Source: Luteimonas arsenica (GTDB taxonomy: Bacteria; Pseudomonadota; Gammaproteobacteria; Xanthomonadales; Xanthomonadaceae). Taken from it: a stretch of 64,000 bases of DNA. A program made the position numbers and the translations under genes. The notes beneath the pieces are model-generated. The model was given only the letters and a program-made list of their open reading frames with translations, had not been told where the DNA came from and ran no database searches. The stretch is taken from contig NZ_SJRW01000002.1 in the NCBI RefSeq assembly GCF_004352825.1, positions 992,001 through 1,056,000 on the forward strand. Reading direction: 5' to 3'. Shown in pieces: positions 17,345 to 26,882 of this stretch (position 1 is its first letter; every line of letters begins with the position of its first letter).

Positions 17345-19426
17345 TCAGTCGAAGTCGTAGCCCATGTCCGGCCCCGAGGGGGCCAGGAAGTTGCCGGACA
17401 CGTAGTCCACGCCGGTGCCGAACAGCACCGACATGGTCGCGGCGTCGGACACGAAGTCGGCCATGGTCTGGATGCCCAGTTCGCGGGCCTTGCCCGCCAT
17501 CTCGCGCACCCGCTCCTGGTTTTCGGCGTTGCCGGTGAGGTCTTCGATGAAGCCGGGGTCGATCTTCAGCATGTTCGGCTTCAGGTGCGCCAGCAGCTGG
17601 AACGAGTCGAGTCCGGCGCCGAAGTTCTCCAGCGCGATGCGCGAGTCCTGGCGCGCGATCGCCGCGGCGAATTCCTGCGCGGCCTTGAGGTGGGTGAAGA
17701 CCTTGGCCTCGGCCAGCTGCACCACCAGGTATTCGCCAGGCACGCCGTGCTCGAGCAGCTGCTCGCCGATGTAGCGCGGCAGGCTGTCGTCGGCCAGCGA
17801 GGCCTGGCTGACCTTGACCAGCAGGGTGGTGGGCTTGCTGGCGCGGATGCGCTCGCCGATCACCGCGATCGCGCGGCCCACCACGTAGCGGTCGATCTCC
17901 CACAGCAAGCCATGCTCCTCGGCGATCTGCAGGAAGCTCAGCGGCTTGATCAGTTCGCCATCGGCGCCCTTCAGGCGCAGGAAGGCCTCGTAGACTGCGC
18001 CGGTGTCGCCCTGCAGGCTGATCACCGGCTGGTAGTGGAGCAGGAAGCCTTCGTTGTCCAGGGCGTCGCGCAGGCGCGCGACCCAGGCCTGGATGTGTTC
18101 GACCTCGGCGCGGTCCACCGCGCTGGGATCGAACAGCTCGAAGCGGTTGCCGCCGGTGCCGCTGGCCGACGCCATGCCCTCGGTCGCCTTGGCCAGCACC
18201 TGGCTGACGCTGGCGATCTTCTCGCCGACCTGGACCGCGCCGATGCTGGCGGTGATCACGCTCGAGCGCGAGCCGATCTCGAACAGCTCGGCGGAGAATG
18301 CCTCGAGCACGCGGTTGGCCATGGCCTCGGTGCCCGCGTGGTCGGTGTTGCGCACCAGCAGGGCCAGGGTGTGGTCGCCGAAGCGCGCCGCGACCGCGTT
18401 GTGGCCCTCGGCAACGGCGGTGAGCCGGGCTGCGGCCGAGGCCAGCAGGTCGTCGGCCGAATCCAGGCCGATGTCGGCCAGCAGATGATGGTAATGGTCA
18501 GGCTCGAGCAGCAGCAGACCGTGCTGGGCATTGCCCTGGGCGGAGGCGTCGACCGCGTCCTCGAGCGCGTGCAGGAAGGTGGCGCGGTTGTACAGGCCGG
18601 TGGCCTGGTCGCGCTGGCGCAGCTCCTCGATCTCGTGGGCCAGCTCGGGATCGAGCTCCTGGCGGCGGATCACCACCTGGACGCAGGGTTCGCCCTCGTA
18701 CTGGGCCTGGACGAACTCCATCGCCGCGGGGAAGACGTTGCCGTCGATGTCGCGCGCCTGCAGCTCGTAGCGCGGCGGCGGCGCCTCGCCCTGGGCGAGG
18801 GACTTGAGCAGCTGGCGGAAGTCTTCGACGTGCTGCGGCGCGACCATGTCCAGCAGCGACATGCCCTCGATGTCCTCGAAATCGTCGTAGCCGAACATTT
18901 CCAGGTAGGCCTGGTTGGCGCGGATGTGCATGCCCTCGTGGACATAGGCGATGGGGTCGCGCGAGGAGTCGATCAGGGCGTCGCAGCGGCGCTCGGTCTC
19001 GCGCAGCCGCGCTTCCAGCCGACGCTGCGCGCGACGTGCCTCGAGGTCGGCCCAGGCGTTGCGGATGACGGTGAGCAGCAGGGAGGCCGGTTCGCGCAGG
19101 GTCAGGGCGCGGGCACCCATGGCCATCGCCTCGACGTAGGCCGCCTGATCGATGGCGTCGGCCAGGGCCACCACGGGCATGTCCTTGCCGGTCGCGGACA
19201 CCTGTTGCAGCACGGACGCCAGGGGCAGCGCCGCGGAATCGTGCTGCGCGACCACCACGTCCACCGGCTGCGCGGCCACCATGGCCGCCAGCTCGTCCTC
19301 CGAGGCCGGCCGCAGCGGGCGTACCGCGATGCCCGCGTTGCGCAGGGTGCTGACGATGGCTTCCGCGGCTTCGCGGCTGTCGTCGACGATCATCAGTCGC
19401 AGGGCGGCTTCCTGGGTTTTCGACAT
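17345..19426 (-). CDS. FimX-like REC-PAS-GGDEF-EAL protein with degenerate catalytic motifs
   Basis: 693 residues, close to the 691 of Pseudomonas FimX. Order: receiver-like domain (about 1-125, LRLMIVDDSREAAEAIV), PAS (about 145-265), GGDEF (about 275-430) and EAL (about 440-693). The GGDEF motif is replaced by RFGDHTLAL, so it cannot make c-di-GMP. The EAL domain has EAFLR, but the metal-site block DDFG is ENFGAG and the usual AEGVE is MADFV, so hydrolysis is unlikely. FimX-type proteins bind c-di-GMP through such EAL domains and control type IV pili; that role is inferred. The start is ATG 19426 with GGAGA upstream. Confidence 0.82.
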   Translation of the reverse strand: MSKTQEAALRLMIVDDSREAAEAIVSTLRNAGIAVRPLRPASEDELAAMVAAQPVDVVVAQHDSAALPLASVLQQVSATGKDMPVVALADAIDQAAYVEAMAMGARALTLREPASLLLTVIRNAWADLEARRAQRRLEARLRETERRCDALIDSSRDPIAYVHEGMHIRANQAYLEMFGYDDFEDIEGMSLLDMVAPQHVEDFRQLLKSLAQGEAPPPRYELQARDIDGNVFPAAMEFVQAQYEGEPCVQVVIRRQELDPELAHEIEELRQRDQATGLYNRATFLHALEDAVDASAQGNAQHGLLLLEPDHYHHLLADIGLDSADDLLASAAARLTAVAEGHNAVAARFGDHTLALLVRNTDHAGTEAMANRVLEAFSAELFEIGSRSSVITASIGAVQVGEKIASVSQVLAKATEGMASASGTGGNRFELFDPSAVDRAEVEHIQAWVARLRDALDNEGFLLHYQPVISLQGDTGAVYEAFLRLKGADGELIKPLSFLQIAEEHGLLWEIDRYVVGRAIAVIGERIRASKPTTLLVKVSQASLADDSLPRYIGEQLLEHGVPGEYLVVQLAEAKVFTHLKAAQEFAAAIARQDSRIALENFGAGLDSFQLLAHLKPNMLKIDPGFIEDLTGNAENQERVREMAGKARELGIQTMADFVSDAATMSVLFGTGVDYVSGNFLAPSGPDMGYDFD

Positions 19427-19527
19427 GGGTTTCTCCGTGGAAGCGGCGTTATGCCATGCGGCGACGCGTGGCGTCCACGCTGCAGGCCCGTTATCCGGGC
19501 GTGGGGTGGCAAAGGCAGCGACTGCGG

Positions 19528-20532
19528 TCACAGTGCGCGTTTGGAGGTGTCGCCGGCGATCTCGCGAACCAGGCGTGGAACAAGGTAGCCGGGCAGGCGC
19601 GCGACCAGCGCGGCGTGCAGGGCGCGGGCGCGCCCGTCGCCGACTTCGAAATGCGCGGTGCCGGCGACGCGGTCAAGCTGGTGCAGGTAGTAGGGCAGCA
19701 CGCCGGCCTCGAAGCCGCGCTCGCAGAGATCGGCCAGGGCATCGACCGAGTCGTTGACCCCGGCCAGCAGCACCGCCTGGTTGAGCAGGCTCGCACCGGC
19801 GCCGCGCAGGGCGGCCATGGCGGCATCGACGGTGGCATCGAATTCGTTGGCGTGGTTGGCGTGCACCACCACCGCCACCGGCCAGGGCAGGCCGCGCAGC
19901 CAGGCCAGCAGCTCCTCGTCCACGCGCTCGGGCAGGACCACCGGCAGGCGGCTGTGGATGCGCAGCCGGCGGATATGCGGAACCTCGCGCAGCAGGCCGG
20001 TCAGCTCGGCCAGCTTGCGGGTGGCCAGCGACAGCGGGTCGCCGCCGGACAGGATCACCTCGGTGATGCCGGGGTCGGCGGCGATCGCGGCCACGGCCTC
20101 GGCCCAGCCGCCGGCGGCCGCGCTCTCATCGGCATAGGGGAAATGGCGGCGGAAGCAGTAGCGGCAGTTGATCGCGCAGCTGCCGGTGGCCACCAGCAGG
20201 GCGCGGCCGGCGTATTTATGGATGACGCCGCGGGCCTTCTTCGCGGCGGCGTCGCCCACGGCGTCCAGGCCGAAGCCGGGCACCGTGCGCAGCTCGTCCA
20301 CCCGCGGCAGGACCTGGCGCAGCAGGGGGTCGTCGGGGTCGCCGTGGCGCATCCGGGCCACGAAGCCCCGGGGCACGCGCAGGGCGAAGGCATCCAGGGC
20401 CGCGGCGGGCACGGCGGCGGCCTCGTGGGCCAGCCCGACCAGTTCCAGCAGCTCCCGCGGCTCGCGCACGGAGGCGCGCCAGGCCTGCTGCCAGCCGCGT
20501 GGCTGCATGGAAAGGGGGGCTGCGGGTATCAT
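19528..20532 (-). CDS. epmB: EF-P beta-lysylation protein EpmB (radical SAM lysine 2,3-aminomutase family)
   Basis: About 334 residues. The radical-SAM cysteine motif is [15 protein letters not shown], followed by [17 protein letters not shown] and [15 protein letters not shown]. The C-terminal PLP site lies in [13 protein letters not shown]. EpmB turns (S)-alpha-lysine into beta-lysine for attachment to elongation factor P. The efp gene starts 50 bp away in divergent orientation, which confirms the role. I chose ATG 20532: a GTG at 20541 directly abuts the TAGAAT box at 20547-20542 and would lie outside the transcript. EpmA is not in the window. Confidence 0.94.
   Translation of the reverse strand: MIPAAPLSMQPRGWQQAWRASVREPRELLELVGLAHEAAAVPAAALDAFALRVPRGFVARMRHGDPDDPLLRQVLPRVDELRTVPGFGLDAVGDAAAKKARGVIHKYAGRALLVATGSCAINCRYCFRRHFPYADESAAAGGWAEAVAAIAADPGITEVILSGGDPLSLATRKLAELTGLLREVPHIRRLRIHSRLPVVLPERVDEELLAWLRGLPWPVAVVVHANHANEFDATVDAAMAALRGAGASLLNQAVLLAGVNDSVDALADLCERGFEAGVLPYYLHQLDRVAGTAHFEVGDGRARALHAALVARLPGYLVPRLVREIAGDTSKRAL
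20527..20532 (+). promoter_or_regulatory. Candidate -10 box of efp
   Basis: TATCAT on the plus strand overlaps the epmB start codon and lies 50 nt before the efp ATG. It faces the epmB -10 box, so the two promoters overlap and may interfere. Confidence 0.4.
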
Positions 20533-20541
20533 TTCCCGCAC

Positions 20542-20547
20542 ATTCTA
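20542..20547 (-). promoter_or_regulatory. Candidate -10 box of epmB
   Basis: TAGAAT on the minus strand ends 9 nt before the epmB ATG at 20532, which leaves room for at most a very short leader. Confidence 0.45.
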
Positions 20548-20582
20548 GCCGCTCGCGCGGCCCAACCCCTGCAGGAGCACGC

Positions 20583-21149
20583 ATGGCCAGCTACGGCATG
20601 AACGACGTCAAGAACGGGATGAAGATCCTCGTCAACGCGGAACCCGCGATCATCACCGATACCGAGTACGTCAAGCCGGGCAAGGGCCAGGCGTTCACCC
20701 GCGTGAAGTACCGCCTGATCAAGTCGGGCCGCGTGCAGGAAGTCACCATGAAGTCGACCGACTCGGTGGAAGCCGCCGACGTCGTCGACACCGACATGCA
20801 ATACCTCTACGCCGACGGCGAGTACTGGCACTTCATGAACCCGGAGAGCTTCGAGCAGGTCCAGGCCGACAAGGCCGGCATGGGCGGTGCCGAGAAGTGG
20901 CTCAAGGGCGAGGAGGACTGCGTGGTCACCCTGTGGAACGGCACCCCGATACAGGTCACCCCGCCGAACTTCGTCGAACTGAAGATCACCGAGACCGATC
21001 CCGGCGTCCGTGGCGACACCTCGGGCGGCGGCGGCAAGCCGGCCACGCTCGAGACCGGCGCAGTGGTGCGCGTGCCGCTGTTCGTCAACCAGGACGAGAT
21101 CATCAAGGTCGACACCCGCTCCGGCGAGTACGTCAGCCGGGTGAAGTGA
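20583..21149 (+). CDS. efp: Elongation factor P
   Basis: This 188-residue factor relieves ribosome stalling at polyproline. All three beta-barrel domains are present: the KOW-like N-terminus with [16 protein letters not shown], where the central lysine (about residue 34) is the beta-lysylation site, the OB domain with FMNPESFEQ, and the C-terminal [21 protein letters not shown] signature. ATG 20583 has AGGAG 6 nt before it. The lysine and the EpmB neighbour show the EpmA/EpmB modification route rather than rhamnosylation, which uses an arginine. Its stop overlaps the mtaD start (TGATG). Confidence 0.98.
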   Translation: MASYGMNDVKNGMKILVNAEPAIITDTEYVKPGKGQAFTRVKYRLIKSGRVQEVTMKSTDSVEAADVVDTDMQYLYADGEYWHFMNPESFEQVQADKAGMGGAEKWLKGEEDCVVTLWNGTPIQVTPPNFVELKITETDPGVRGDTSGGGGKPATLETGAVVRVPLFVNQDEIIKVDTRSGEYVSRVK

Positions 21150-22498
21150 TGACGGTCGAGGCGGCCGCGCGCGAGGCCTGCGACCTGCTGGTCGAGGCCG
21201 GGCATGTCGTTCCGGTCGAGCCGCACGGCGTGGTCCTGGAGGATCACGCCGTCGCCGTGCGCGATGGCGCCATCGTCGCGCTGCTCCCGCGGGCAGAGGC
21301 GCGCGCGCGCTTCGCCCCGGCCGAGGTGGTGTCGCGGCCAGACGGCGTGCTGCTGCCGGGCTTCGTCAACGCCCACACCCACAACCCCATGACCCTGATG
21401 CGCGGCATCGCCGACGACCTGCCGCTCAAGGTCTGGCTGCAGCAGCACATCTGGCCGATCGAGGCCGCGGTGATCGGGCCGGCCTTCGTCGAGGAAGGCG
21501 TCACCCTGGCGATCGCCGAGATGCTGCGCGGCGGCACCACCTGCTGCAACGAGAACTACTTCTTCCCCGACGTGCAGGCGGCCGTCTACAAACGCCACGG
21601 CTTCCGCGCCCGCGTCGGGCTGCCGGTGATCGACTTCCCGACCGCCTGGGCCGCCGGCGACGACGAATACTTCGACAAGGCGGGCGCCGTCCACGACCAG
21701 TGGCGCAAAGATCCGCTGATCGCCATGGCCTTCGCGCCGCACGCGCCGTACACGGTCAACGACGCCAACTTCGAGCGCGTGCGCATGCTGGCCGACCAGC
21801 TGGACGTGCCGGTGCACCTGCACCTGCACGAGACCGCGCAGGAGGTCGAGCAGTCGCTGAAGGAGCACGGCCAGCGCCCGATCGCGCGCCTGGATCGCCT
21901 GGGCCTGGTCAACGACCGCCTGATCGCCGTGCACATGACCCAGCTGACCGAGGCCGAGATCCACCTCTGCGCCGAGCGCGGGGTGAGCGTGGTGCACTGC
22001 CCGGAGTCGAACCTGAAGCTGGCCTCCGGCTTCTGCCCGGCCTGCGCCCTGGAGCGCGCGGGCGTGAACCTCGCCATCGGCACCGACGGCTGCGCCAGCA
22101 ACAACGACCTCGACATGGTCGGCGAGACGCGTACCGCGGCGCTGCTGGCCAAGGCCGTGGCCCGGGACGCCGCCGGCTTCGACGCGTTCACGGCGCTGCG
22201 CGCGGCGACCCTGGGCGGCGCGAAGGCGATCGGTTTCGACGACCGGATCGGCTCGCTGGAGCCGGGCAAGCAGGCCGACATGGCCTGCATCGACCTCGGC
22301 GACCTGGAGACCCAGCCGCTGCACCACGTGGTCTCGCAGCTGGTCTATGCCGCCGGCCGCCACCAGGTCAGCGATGTCTGGATCGCGGGTGCGGTGAAGC
22401 TGCGCGAGCGCGAGCTGGTCGACATCGATCCCACCGCCCTGGTCGCCAACGCCCGCCAATGGCGCACGCGCATGGCCGGCATCCGCACCGGCGCCTGA
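21149..22498 (+). CDS. mtaD: 5-methylthioadenosine/S-adenosylhomocysteine deaminase
   Basis: A 449-residue amidohydrolase of the TRZ/ATZ family. Metal-binding and catalytic blocks are [45 protein letters not shown] and [13 protein letters not shown]. It deaminates methylthioadenosine to methylthioinosine, feeding sulfur and purine salvage. ATG 21149 overlaps the efp stop. ubiG and a HAD phosphatase follow, an order I recall from pseudomonads where the same trio is conserved. The methionine salvage genes mtnB-mtnD-mtnC lie 35 kb away in this window. Confidence 0.92.
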   Translation: MTVEAAAREACDLLVEAGHVVPVEPHGVVLEDHAVAVRDGAIVALLPRAEARARFAPAEVVSRPDGVLLPGFVNAHTHNPMTLMRGIADDLPLKVWLQQHIWPIEAAVIGPAFVEEGVTLAIAEMLRGGTTCCNENYFFPDVQAAVYKRHGFRARVGLPVIDFPTAWAAGDDEYFDKAGAVHDQWRKDPLIAMAFAPHAPYTVNDANFERVRMLADQLDVPVHLHLHETAQEVEQSLKEHGQRPIARLDRLGLVNDRLIAVHMTQLTEAEIHLCAERGVSVVHCPESNLKLASGFCPACALERAGVNLAIGTDGCASNNDLDMVGETRTAALLAKAVARDAAGFDAFTALRAATLGGAKAIGFDDRIGSLEPGKQADMACIDLGDLETQPLHHVVSQLVYAAGRHQVSDVWIAGAVKLRERELVDIDPTALVANARQWRTRMAGIRTGA

Positions 22499-22535
22499 GG
22501 CGCCGGCGCCCACCCGAAACTTTCGAGCCGTCGCC

Positions 22536-23258
22536 ATGAGCACTTCCTCCCCCGGGGCCAACTTCCGCCAGTCCGAACTCGACAAGTTCGCCGAGCTGGC
22601 CAACCGCTGGTGGGATCCGGAGGGTCCGCAGAAGCCGCTGCACGCGCTCAACCCGGTGCGCCTGGGCTACGTGGCCGCGCGGCGGCCGCTGGCCGGTGCC
22701 CGCGTGCTGGATGTGGGCTGCGGCGGCGGGCTGCTGAGCGAGGCGATGGCGCAGGCCGGCGCCGAAGTCACTGCGATCGACCTCGCCGGTGACCTGGTCA
22801 AGGTGGCGCGCCTGCATGCGCTGGAATCCGCCGTGAAGATCGATTACCGCGTGCAGGCCGTCGAAGCACTGGCTGCCGAAGCACCTGCCAGCTTCGATGT
22901 GGTCACCTGCATGGAGATGCTCGAGCACGTGCCCGATCCCGGCGCGATCATCGGCGCCTGCGCGGCGCTGCTGAAGCCGGGCGGCAAGCTGTTCGTGTCC
23001 ACGCTCAACCGCACGCCGGCCGCGTTCGCGCTGGCCATCGTCGGTGCCGAGTACGTGGCGCGACTGCTGCCGCGCGGCACCCACCAGTACCGCGACTTCA
23101 TCCGCCCCTCCGAGCTTGCCGCCTGGCTGCGCGACGCCGGGCTGGAACTCGACGACGTCGCCGGCCTGGCCTACGAGCCCTGGGCCAACCGCGCGCGGCT
23201 GTCGTCGCGCACCGACATCAACTACCTGGCCTCGGCAACGAAGCCGGGCGCGGCGTGA
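22536..23258 (+). CDS. ubiG: Ubiquinone biosynthesis O-methyltransferase (3-demethylubiquinol 3-O-methyltransferase)
   Basis: A 240-residue class I SAM methyltransferase that performs both O-methylations of ubiquinone. [20 protein letters not shown] and [14 protein letters not shown] are the UbiG N-terminal signature. [20 protein letters not shown] is SAM motif I, and [15 protein letters not shown] and [13 protein letters not shown] follow. The C-terminal [21 protein letters not shown] is also typical. The stop overlaps the next gene as GTGA. Confidence 0.97.
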   Translation: MSTSSPGANFRQSELDKFAELANRWWDPEGPQKPLHALNPVRLGYVAARRPLAGARVLDVGCGGGLLSEAMAQAGAEVTAIDLAGDLVKVARLHALESAVKIDYRVQAVEALAAEAPASFDVVTCMEMLEHVPDPGAIIGACAALLKPGGKLFVSTLNRTPAAFALAIVGAEYVARLLPRGTHQYRDFIRPSELAAWLRDAGLELDDVAGLAYEPWANRARLSSRTDINYLASATKPGAA

Positions 23259-23980
23259 GCGGCCCGGATTCCGCGGCTGGGCGCGCGGGCGGGTCAGTGG
23301 GTGCGGCCGGCATGCGCAGCGGGTGCTTCCCGCGCTGCGTCCTGTTCGACCTAGACGGCACCCTGCTCGACAGCGCGCCGGACATGGCCGCCACCGTGAA
23401 CCGCATGCGCGCCGCGCGCGGTGCGCCGCCGATGCCGCTGGCCGAACTGCGCCCGCACGTGTCCAAGGGCGCGCGCGCGATGAGCGCGGCGGCGTTCCCG
23501 GAGCTGGGTGGCGAGGTGCCGGCAGAGATGATCCAGGAGTTTCTCGCCGTCTATGGCGAGGAACTGGGCCGCCACGGCAATGCCTTCGACGGCATCGAGG
23601 CCATGTTGTCGGCGCTGGAGGCCGACGGCGCGCGCTGGGGCATCGTCACCAACAAGCCGGAGTACCTTGCGCGAAACCTGATGTCGTCGCTGGGCTGGGA
23701 GCAGCGCAGCGGCGTCCTGATCGGCGGCGACACTCTGGCCGAGCGCAAGCCGCACCCGCTGCCGCTGCTGCATGCGGCCGAAGCGATGGGCTTCGCGGTC
23801 GCCGACTGCGTCTACGTCGGCGACGACGAGCGCGACATCCTCGCCGCGCGTGCCGCCGGCATGCGCTCCCTGGTCGCGCTCTGGGGCTACCGCCTGCAGC
23901 ACGACGACCCGCTCACCTGGCAGGCCGACGCGATGGCCGCAACGCCCGCCGACCTGCTCGACCCGGACGCCTGGCCGTGA
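23255..23980 (+). CDS. HAD-superfamily phosphatase, MupP/Gph-like
   Basis: 241 residues from a coupled GTG (GTGA overlap with ubiG); an ATG at 23312 is an alternative that removes a 19-residue glycine/alanine tail. HAD motifs: [27 protein letters not shown] lysine in [24 protein letters not shown]. Such genes are often labelled phosphoglycolate phosphatase (Gph). In pseudomonads the ubiG-linked homologue is MupP, the N-acetylmuramate-6-phosphate phosphatase of cell-wall recycling. The context mtaD-ubiG-HAD favours MupP, but amgK/murU are not in the window, so this is inference. Confidence 0.85.
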   Translation: MSGPDSAAGRAGGSVGAAGMRSGCFPRCVLFDLDGTLLDSAPDMAATVNRMRAARGAPPMPLAELRPHVSKGARAMSAAAFPELGGEVPAEMIQEFLAVYGEELGRHGNAFDGIEAMLSALEADGARWGIVTNKPEYLARNLMSSLGWEQRSGVLIGGDTLAERKPHPLPLLHAAEAMGFAVADCVYVGDDERDILAARAAGMRSLVALWGYRLQHDDPLTWQADAMAATPADLLDPDAWP

Positions 23981-24654
23981 GCATGGACATCGATGTCCGC
24001 GACGATGCCGCCAGCTTCGTCGCCAAATGGCGCGCGCGCTGGCCGGAGTGGGAGTTCGGCATGGTCTTCGTGCCGGCGGCCAGCAGGCCGCGGGTCGAAG
24101 CCTGGCTGACCCTGCTGCAGGAGCTGACCGATGCCGCCTGGGGCGGCGCCGATCCGACGCCCGGCCTGGCCAAGCTCGCCTGGTGGCAGGAGGAACTGGT
24201 CGGCTGGTCGAAGGGTGCGCGCCGCCATCCGCTGGGAGCGCTGTTGCAGCCGGTCGCGGCGCCCTGGCAGGCACTGGGCCGGGCGCTGCCGGACCTGCGC
24301 GCGCTGCGCGGTGGCGAAGGGGAGACCGGTCCGGGCACCGGCGCAGCCGCGGGCCAGGCCTTCGCCGCGGCGGTGGCCGACTGCGAAGCGGTGCTGTTCG
24401 ACGGCCGTGACGTCGACATGGATGCCCGTGCCGCCGTGCTGGCCAGCCTGCTGGGGGAGCGGGCGCTGCTGCGGGCCGCGTCGATGGATGCGATCGAGGG
24501 CGTCGATGACGCATCGGTGGCGACACATCCGGGCAGCGCGCCGCGGGGCATCCAGGCCGCCCTGGTCACGGCGCGGCTGCAGCGGCCGCAGCGGCCCCTG
24601 CGCCCGCTGGGCGCGCTGTTCACCGCCTGGCGAGGGGCCCGTTCCGTGGCCTGA
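23977..24654 (+). CDS. Short squalene/phytoene-synthase-like protein of unknown function
   Basis: 225 residues beginning at GTG 23977, which overlaps the phosphatase stop as GTGA (an ATG lies 6 nt further). The block KLAWWQEELVGWSKGARRHP resembles the substrate-domain helix of the squalene/phytoene synthase superfamily, but the two Asp-rich catalytic motifs are not visible and the protein is shorter than true synthases (about 270-350). A non-catalytic role, like that of NDUFAF6-type relatives, is possible. It is the last gene of the efp-mtaD-ubiG-HAD series. Confidence 0.6.
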   Translation: MSMDIDVRDDAASFVAKWRARWPEWEFGMVFVPAASRPRVEAWLTLLQELTDAAWGGADPTPGLAKLAWWQEELVGWSKGARRHPLGALLQPVAAPWQALGRALPDLRALRGGEGETGPGTGAAAGQAFAAAVADCEAVLFDGRDVDMDARAAVLASLLGERALLRAASMDAIEGVDDASVATHPGSAPRGIQAALVTARLQRPQRPLRPLGALFTAWRGARSVA

Positions 24655-24701
24655 GCCGGGAACGACACGCACCGTTGCGCGGGGCCGGCATCGCGACCCG
24701 G

Positions 24702-24707
24702 TAGAAT
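24702..24707 (+). promoter_or_regulatory. Candidate -10 box of folE2
   Basis: TAGAAT lies 30 nt before the folE2 GTG. No close -35 match or clear zinc-uptake (Zur) operator is recognisable by eye. Confidence 0.45.
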
Positions 24708-24737
24708 TGCGAGTCGTTCCCGTTTGCAGGCTTTCGC

Positions 24738-25664
24738 GTGACTTCTTCCAACCCGCCCCCGGTGCTGCCGGACGTCGCCTACGACCGCGCCGCCGCCGCC
24801 CGTCCGCTCGACTGGGTCGGCATGCGCCGCATCGCGCTGCCGCTGCTGGTCGCCGGCGACGGCGGCCAGCCGCAGCGGGTGCCGGCCTCGGCGGACATCG
24901 GCGTGGACCTGGCGAGCGCGGAAACCCGCGGCATCCACATGTCGCGCCTCTACCTGCTGGTGCAGGACGCGCTGTCCACGAAGCCGCTGACGGCCGCGGT
25001 GCTGCGCGACCTGCTGCGCGAATGCATCGACTCGCAGTCGGGCCTGGCCACCACCGCGCGCCTGACGCTGCGTTGGGAGCAGTTGCTCAAGCGCCGCGCG
25101 CTGGCCAGCGACAACGCCGGTTGGAAGTCGTACCCGGTCGAAGTCGACGCCACCCTGTCGCCTGCCGGCGTGGAAATCGTGCTCTCCTTCGGCATCGATT
25201 ACTCCAGCACCTGCCCGGCCTCGGCGGCGCTCTCGCGCAAGGCCATCGCCGACCGCTTCGAGACCGACTTCGCCAATGACGACGCGCCGTCGAAGATCGA
25301 CGTGCACGAGTGGCTGTCTTCCCCCCGCGGCCTGGCCGCGACCCCGCACGCCCAGCGCAGCCGCGCCGACGTGCGCGTGACCCTGCGCGAAGGCGTCGAC
25401 GCCCTGCCGCTGCTGGAACTGGTCGACGCCATCGAAGCCGCCCTCGGCACCCCGGTGCAGACCGCCGTCAAGCGCGAGGACGAACAGGCCTTCGCCCGCG
25501 CCAACGCGGACAACCTCATGTTCTGCGAAGACGCCGCCCGCCGCGTCGCCGCCGTCGCCTCCACCAGCCCGCACGTCGCCCGCTTCGACGCCACCGTCTC
25601 CCACTTCGAAAGCCTCCACGCGCATGACGCCGTGGCTCGCGTTTCCGGCACGGTTGGGGGCTGA
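24738..25664 (+). CDS. folE2: GTP cyclohydrolase IB (FolE2)
   Basis: A 308-residue type IB GTP cyclohydrolase making dihydroneopterin triphosphate, the first step of folate synthesis. The N-terminal DVAYDRAAAARPLDWVGMRR and a central FGIDYSSTCPASAALS containing the conserved cysteine are visible; SHFESLHAHDAVA lies near the C-terminus. Start is GTG 24738. FolE2 accepts several metals, so many bacteria use it under zinc limitation, but I see no folE1 in the window to judge whether it is the only copy. It is convergent with the M23 peptidase gene across repeat copy B. Confidence 0.96.
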   Translation: MTSSNPPPVLPDVAYDRAAAARPLDWVGMRRIALPLLVAGDGGQPQRVPASADIGVDLASAETRGIHMSRLYLLVQDALSTKPLTAAVLRDLLRECIDSQSGLATTARLTLRWEQLLKRRALASDNAGWKSYPVEVDATLSPAGVEIVLSFGIDYSSTCPASAALSRKAIADRFETDFANDDAPSKIDVHEWLSSPRGLAATPHAQRSRADVRVTLREGVDALPLLELVDAIEAALGTPVQTAVKREDEQAFARANADNLMFCEDAARRVAAVASTSPHVARFDATVSHFESLHAHDAVARVSGTVGG

Positions 25665-25670
25665 GGCGGA

Positions 25671-25985
25671 AGCTTTTTTGCCACGGATGACGCGGATGGA
25701 CGCGGATTTACGCGGATAGAGCGAAAGGGCAGAAAAAGCCAAGAGCTTTTTTGCCACGGATTTGCGCGGATTACGCGGATCAGGGCGAGGCCAGCGCCAA
25801 CACCGCGCCCTGCACCCATTTCTTTTCTTTGGAAGGGCTGTTCGCTACATCCTTGCCTCGGTCAGATCCGCGTAATCCGCGCAAATCCGTGGCAAAGAAA
25901 GCTTTTTCCCTGCCCTTTGCTTTTGCTTTATCCGTGTAAATCCGCGCCCATCCGCGTAAATCCGTGGCAAATCCTTTGCTTTTAC
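25671..25985. repeat. Long palindromic element, copy B (composite: type 1 nested in type 2)
   Basis: This fills the whole folE2-M23 peptidase gap of about 317 bp; no gene lies there. Outer arms (about 25675-25745 and 25905-25975) carry GCCACGGATGACGCGGATGG and its imperfect complement. Inside, a second pair (25751-25790 and 25860-25895) carries GCCACGGATTTGCGCGGATT and its complement around a loop of about 80 nt homologous to that of copy C. The right end (TTTGCTTTTACGG) supplies the stop codon of the leftward M23 peptidase gene. Confidence 0.9.
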
Positions 25986-26839
25986 GGCCGCTCCAGCACC
26001 AGCAAAGGATCAACGCGCACGTCGAACCAGTTCATGCCCCAGTGCAGGTGGGGGCCGGTGGCGCGGCCGGTGGCGCCTACGGCGGCGAAGGCATGGCCCT
26101 GTTCGACGCGGTCGCCGACCTTCACGTCGATGCGCGAGAGGTGCAGGAAGTTGGAGCTGACGCCGTGGCCGTGGTCGATCACCACGGTGCCGCCGGTGAG
26201 GTAGAGGCCGGGGTCGGCGAAGGTCACGATGCCGGCGGCCGGGGCCTTCACCGCGGTGCCGTTGGGGGCAGCGATGTCCATGCCGGAGTGGCCGGCACCG
26301 GGCTTGCCGTTGTAGATGCGGCCGCTGCCGAAGCGGCCGCTGATGCGACCTTCGACCGGGCGGATGAAGCGCTGGGCGAAATCGGCGCGGTCGTCGTCGC
26401 GCTTGCGGGCCTCGGTCACGCGCGCCTGCTCGCGGCGGATGCGCTCGGCGATCGCCGGCGGCGGCTCGACGGTCTTCGGCGGCACGCCGTCGACGCGCTC
26501 CATCGGCCAGTCGCGCGGATCGACCTGGATGCGGGTGTCGGCGCGGCTGCCATCGGGGCGGGTGACCGCCACCTGCAGCGGCCCGGTGGCGTCGCGGCCG
26601 ACGCCGAACACCACGGTGCCGTAGGCGGTGCTGCGCAGCTCGCGACCGCCGTACTCGACGCGGCTGCCCGGTGGCACCTTGCCCAGCACCAGCGCGCCCT
26701 GCTGCACGCGCTCGGGAAAGACCACGCGCGCATCGGCGGCGGCATCGGCGGCGGCCAAGGCAGGAGCCGCCTGCGCGATGGCGAGCGCCCAGGGCAGGGT
26801 GGACAGCAGGCCGACCAGGATGGCAGCGGCGGGCGTCAT
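25982..26839 (-). CDS. Exported M23-family (LytM) metallopeptidase
   Basis: 285 residues with a signal peptide (ILVGLLSTLPWALAIAQAAP). A beta-rich N-terminal region (about 40-130) precedes a helical linker (AERIRREQARVTEARKRDDD) and a C-terminal M23 domain. The zinc residues are in GHSGMDIAAPNGT, NFLHLSRIDVKVGDRV and GPHLHWGMNW, so the H-D-HxH set is complete and the enzyme can be an active peptidoglycan endopeptidase. Start ATG 26839 has GGAG upstream. It follows yidD-pyrC with a 43-nt gap. The stop codon arises in the edge of repeat copy B. Confidence 0.92.
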   Translation of the reverse strand: MTPAAAILVGLLSTLPWALAIAQAAPALAAADAAADARVVFPERVQQGALVLGKVPPGSRVEYGGRELRSTAYGTVVFGVGRDATGPLQVAVTRPDGSRADTRIQVDPRDWPMERVDGVPPKTVEPPPAIAERIRREQARVTEARKRDDDRADFAQRFIRPVEGRISGRFGSGRIYNGKPGAGHSGMDIAAPNGTAVKAPAAGIVTFADPGLYLTGGTVVIDHGHGVSSNFLHLSRIDVKVGDRVEQGHAFAAVGATGRATGPHLHWGMNWFDVRVDPLLVLERP

Positions 26840-26882
26840 GCCTTGCACTCCGCCGCGCCGCGGGCGATCACCGCGCGCAGCC

